From an uncultured Eubacteriales bacterium (lineage in GTDB: Bacteria; Bacillota; Clostridia; Christensenellales; UBA1242): a stretch of 16,054 nt of DNA. The stretch spans positions 1-16,054 of the forward strand of contig CAJKVX010000016.1 of assembly GCA_905203455.1 (NCBI GenBank), given 5' to 3'. This document shows, one piece after another, positions 14,287 to 16,054 of this stretch. The translations under genes and the position numbers were made by a program. A model generated the notes under the pieces. That model saw only the letters and a list, made by a program, of their open reading frames with translations. It was not told the origin of the DNA and did not search any database. Every line of letters starts with the position of its first letter. Position 1 is the stretch's first letter.

Positions 14287-15411
14287 ATGAGTAAAGCGAA
14301 TTATTATGATTTATTGGGCGTAAACAAAAACGCAACAGAAGATGAAATAAAAAAAGCATACAGGCAATTGGCAAAAAAATATCACCCTGACTTAAATCAG
14401 GGTGACCCTTCTGCTGCTGAAAAGTTGAAGGAAATTAATGAAGCATATGAAGTTTTAAGCGATAAACAAAAAAGAGCCAATTATGACAATTATGGCGACG
14501 CCAACGGCCCAACCTTTGGTGGCGGGAATGGTGGTGGGGGCTTTTCATCATCTTTTGGTGGTTTTAGTGGCTTTGAAGACATAATAAACAACATGTTTGG
14601 TGGCTTTGGTGGTGGCTTTTCAAGGGGCAGGAAATCACAAGTTCAACAAGGTGAAGACATAGTTGTTAAAATGAATTTAACTTTTGTTGAAGCCGCCTTT
14701 GGTTGCAAAAAAACAATAAATGTTACCAGAAATGAAGTTTGTGATGCGTGCAATGGCAGTGGTGCAAAAAACGGTGATTTTGCAACATGTTCAAGGTGTA
14801 ATGGCAGCGGAGTTGTGCAGAATGTTCAAAACACAATGTTTGGGCAAATGGTAAGCCAACAAACTTGCCCTAATTGCAAAGGCACGGGAAAAATCATTAA
14901 AACAAAATGCCCTAATTGTTCGGGTGTTGGAAGTGTAAGAAAGAACAGAAGCATTGAAATCAATGTTCCAGCGGGAATAGATAATGGTCAGGTTATAACG
15001 CTTAGGGGTCAAGGTGAGGCAGGAAAAAATGGTGGACCAGCAGGCAACATGGAAATTGAGATAACCGTTGCCCCACATAAAGTGTTAAAAAGGGAAGGCT
15101 TTGATGTTTATGTTGATGTTCCAATCAGTTTCACTGAAAGTTTGCTTGGCTGCAAAGTAACAATTCCAGGAATTAATGAAAATTTAACTTTAACCATTCC
15201 TGAACTTTGCCAAAACGGAACAGTGATAATGCTTAAAGGTAAAGGCACAAAACAACTAAACCGAAATGGTTATGGCGATTTGTATGCAAAAATTCTTGTT
15301 GAAATGCCAAAGTCAATTGATAAAGAAGAAAAAGAATTAATAAAAAAACTTGATGAAAAAATAAATAAAAACAGTTACACAAAGCGCAAACAATTTCAAG
15401 ATAAATTATAA
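14287..15411 (+). CDS. dnaJ: DnaJ (type I Hsp40) co-chaperone
   Basis: A 374-residue class I J-protein that delivers unfolded clients to DnaK and stimulates its ATPase. The J domain occupies 1-70 with HPD at 33-35. A Gly/Phe-rich linker follows (about 74-115), then four CxxCxGxG-type zinc motifs with Cys pairs 152/155, 168/171, 194/197 and 208/211, the last written CPNCSGVG. Two beta-barrel C-terminal domains and a short charged end complete it. Length is typical (about 375). The gene starts 14 bp after dnaK. No clear Shine-Dalgarno precedes the ATG (upstream bases are A/T-rich), suggesting translation by coupling to dnaK. It is the last gene of the operon, followed by an intrinsic terminator. 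Confidence 0.98.
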   Translation: MSKANYYDLLGVNKNATEDEIKKAYRQLAKKYHPDLNQGDPSAAEKLKEINEAYEVLSDKQKRANYDNYGDANGPTFGGGNGGGGFSSSFGGFSGFEDIINNMFGGFGGGFSRGRKSQVQQGEDIVVKMNLTFVEAAFGCKKTINVTRNEVCDACNGSGAKNGDFATCSRCNGSGVVQNVQNTMFGQMVSQQTCPNCKGTGKIIKTKCPNCSGVGSVRKNRSIEINVPAGIDNGQVITLRGQGEAGKNGGPAGNMEIEITVAPHKVLKREGFDVYVDVPISFTESLLGCKVTIPGINENLTLTIPELCQNGTVIMLKGKGTKQLNRNGYGDLYAKILVEMPKSIDKEEKELIKKLDEKINKNSYTKRKQFQDKL

Positions 15412-15497
15412 TTTTATGAAGTAATTATTTTTTAAAACTTATAAAAATGGTGAATTGTCTTGTGATTATTTCATTGTTGTTATCCATCAAGTGAAAG

Positions 15498-15527
15498 AAA
15501 AAATACCATAATCATTGGTATTTTTTT
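15498..15527. terminator. Intrinsic terminator after dnaJ, usable in both directions
   Basis: AAAAAATACCA (15498-15508) pairs with TGGTATTTTTT (15516-15526) around a 7-nt loop, giving 11 pairs and a run of seven Ts. It lies between dnaJ and a convergent minus-strand gene. On the minus strand the left A-run becomes the U-tract. Confidence 0.82.
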
Positions 15528-15555
15528 ATGAATTGTAGATTGATGTGGTGAAAGG

Positions 15556-16054
15556 CTATTTTTCAAGGTCGCCAAAAATTTGGCTATGTTGTGCTTTGTA
15601 AGACTCAACGCTTTGTTTAATTTGGCTTGATAATTCCTTTTGCTTTATTTTTAATGGTTCGTCATTAATTTTTAAAGCAGGTGAGTTTTGTGCAAGAAAA
15701 ATTTTAAAGTTGGTTTGGTTAAGTTCCTTTTCAAGGTCAAGTAAATTTGAAAATTCTTCATTGCAAAATTTTTGCCATTCTTGGGTGATTTCAAGGTTTG
15801 TGTAGTATTTATTCTTCTTTGTGCCTTTTGCGGTTGGTTTTTCAATTTGCGAGGAAGTTTTTCCAAAATCATTTTCAAAAATAATGGCATGAAAGGCATC
15901 TTTTTTGCTTGCAAAATCTGAAAGAATAGGCAAAATGTTTCCACACTCTTCAATGTAATAAATGTATCTTTCAAGTTCATCACTTGAAATGTTTTTATTG
16001 GCAAGATACAATGAAAAAGTGTTGTCGAAATTTTTATCAATTTTAAATAAAATT
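15556..16054 (-). CDS. C-terminal part of an unrecognised protein (5' end outside the window)
   Basis: The frame is open from the window edge to a TAG at 15556-15558, about 166 codons. A TTG at 16011 could be read as a start, but coding continues upstream of it without a stop (ending ...KNFDNTFSL before the TTG), so the gene most likely begins beyond the window. The visible part is hydrophilic and Lys/Glu/Asn-rich, with a probable coiled coil toward the end (residues such as LDLEKELNQTN and KIKQKELSSQIKQSVESYK). No membrane segment or signal peptide is seen. I do not recognise the family. It converges on dnaJ and probably uses the shared terminator at 15498-15527. Confidence 0.65.
   Translation of the reverse strand, partial: ILFKIDKNFDNTFSLYLANKNISSDELERYIYYIEECGNILPILSDFASKKDAFHAIIFENDFGKTSSQIEKPTAKGTKKNKYYTNLEITQEWQKFCNEEFSNLLDLEKELNQTNFKIFLAQNSPALKINDEPLKIKQKELSSQIKQSVESYKAQHSQIFGDLEK

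Overview
This AT-rich window looks like the chromosome of a low-GC Firmicute, most likely an uncultured Clostridia-type bacterium. The reasons are the lepA-hemW-hrcA-grpE-dnaK-dnaJ order, a CIRCE operator before hrcA, a DnaK of the Gram-positive size (610 aa) and purine-rich Shine-Dalgarno (SD) sites. Trp is encoded by TGG and TGA is used as a stop, so the standard bacterial code applies. A genus cannot be named from the sequence. No mobile element, tRNA, rRNA or CRISPR array was seen.

Layout. (1) 2-442: the 3' end of an unrecognised membrane-associated protein. (2) 443-871: a non-coding stretch of about 430 bp with promoter-like elements, a 12-bp tandem repeat and a foldable segment (about 645-783) whose shape and place just upstream of rarA suggest a 6S-like RNA. 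(3) 872-6121: a plus-strand cluster of rarA (AAA+ replication/recombination factor), a HelD-type RNA polymerase-recycling helicase, a PnuC-like nicotinamide-ribose transporter and an unrecognised secreted or anchored protein. A large hairpin and a bidirectional terminator follow. (4) 6263-6991, minus strand: a glycerophosphodiester phosphodiesterase. (5) 7194-10305: lepA (EF4) and hemW (radical-SAM heme chaperone), each with its own candidate promoter. (6) 10345-15411: the heat-shock operon hrcA-grpE-dnaK-dnaJ. It starts at a near-consensus promoter with CIRCE at the transcript start and ends at an intrinsic terminator. (7) 15556-16054, minus strand: the C-terminal part of an unrecognised protein running off the window.

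How the genes work together. HrcA represses its own operon through CIRCE. GrpE is the nucleotide exchange factor for DnaK, and DnaJ is the Zn-binding J-protein that delivers substrates and stimulates its ATPase. LepA and HemW are common neighbours of this operon in Firmicutes. If the 6S-like RNA is real, it sits two genes from HelD, another regulator of RNA polymerase occupancy.

The outstanding oddity is GrpE. Its normal core of about 170 residues is preceded by about 130 residues made almost entirely of Cys, Asp, His, Asn and Lys, with 30 cysteines in the first 121 residues arranged in a six-residue C-x-C-x-x-x rhythm. This looks like a metallothionein-like or redox-active domain fused to a chaperone nucleotide-exchange factor. 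A second notable structure is the hemW/hrcA junction. There a terminator hairpin, the hrcA -35 box, a -10 box containing an extra CIRCE-like half-site, and CIRCE itself are packed into under 90 bp.
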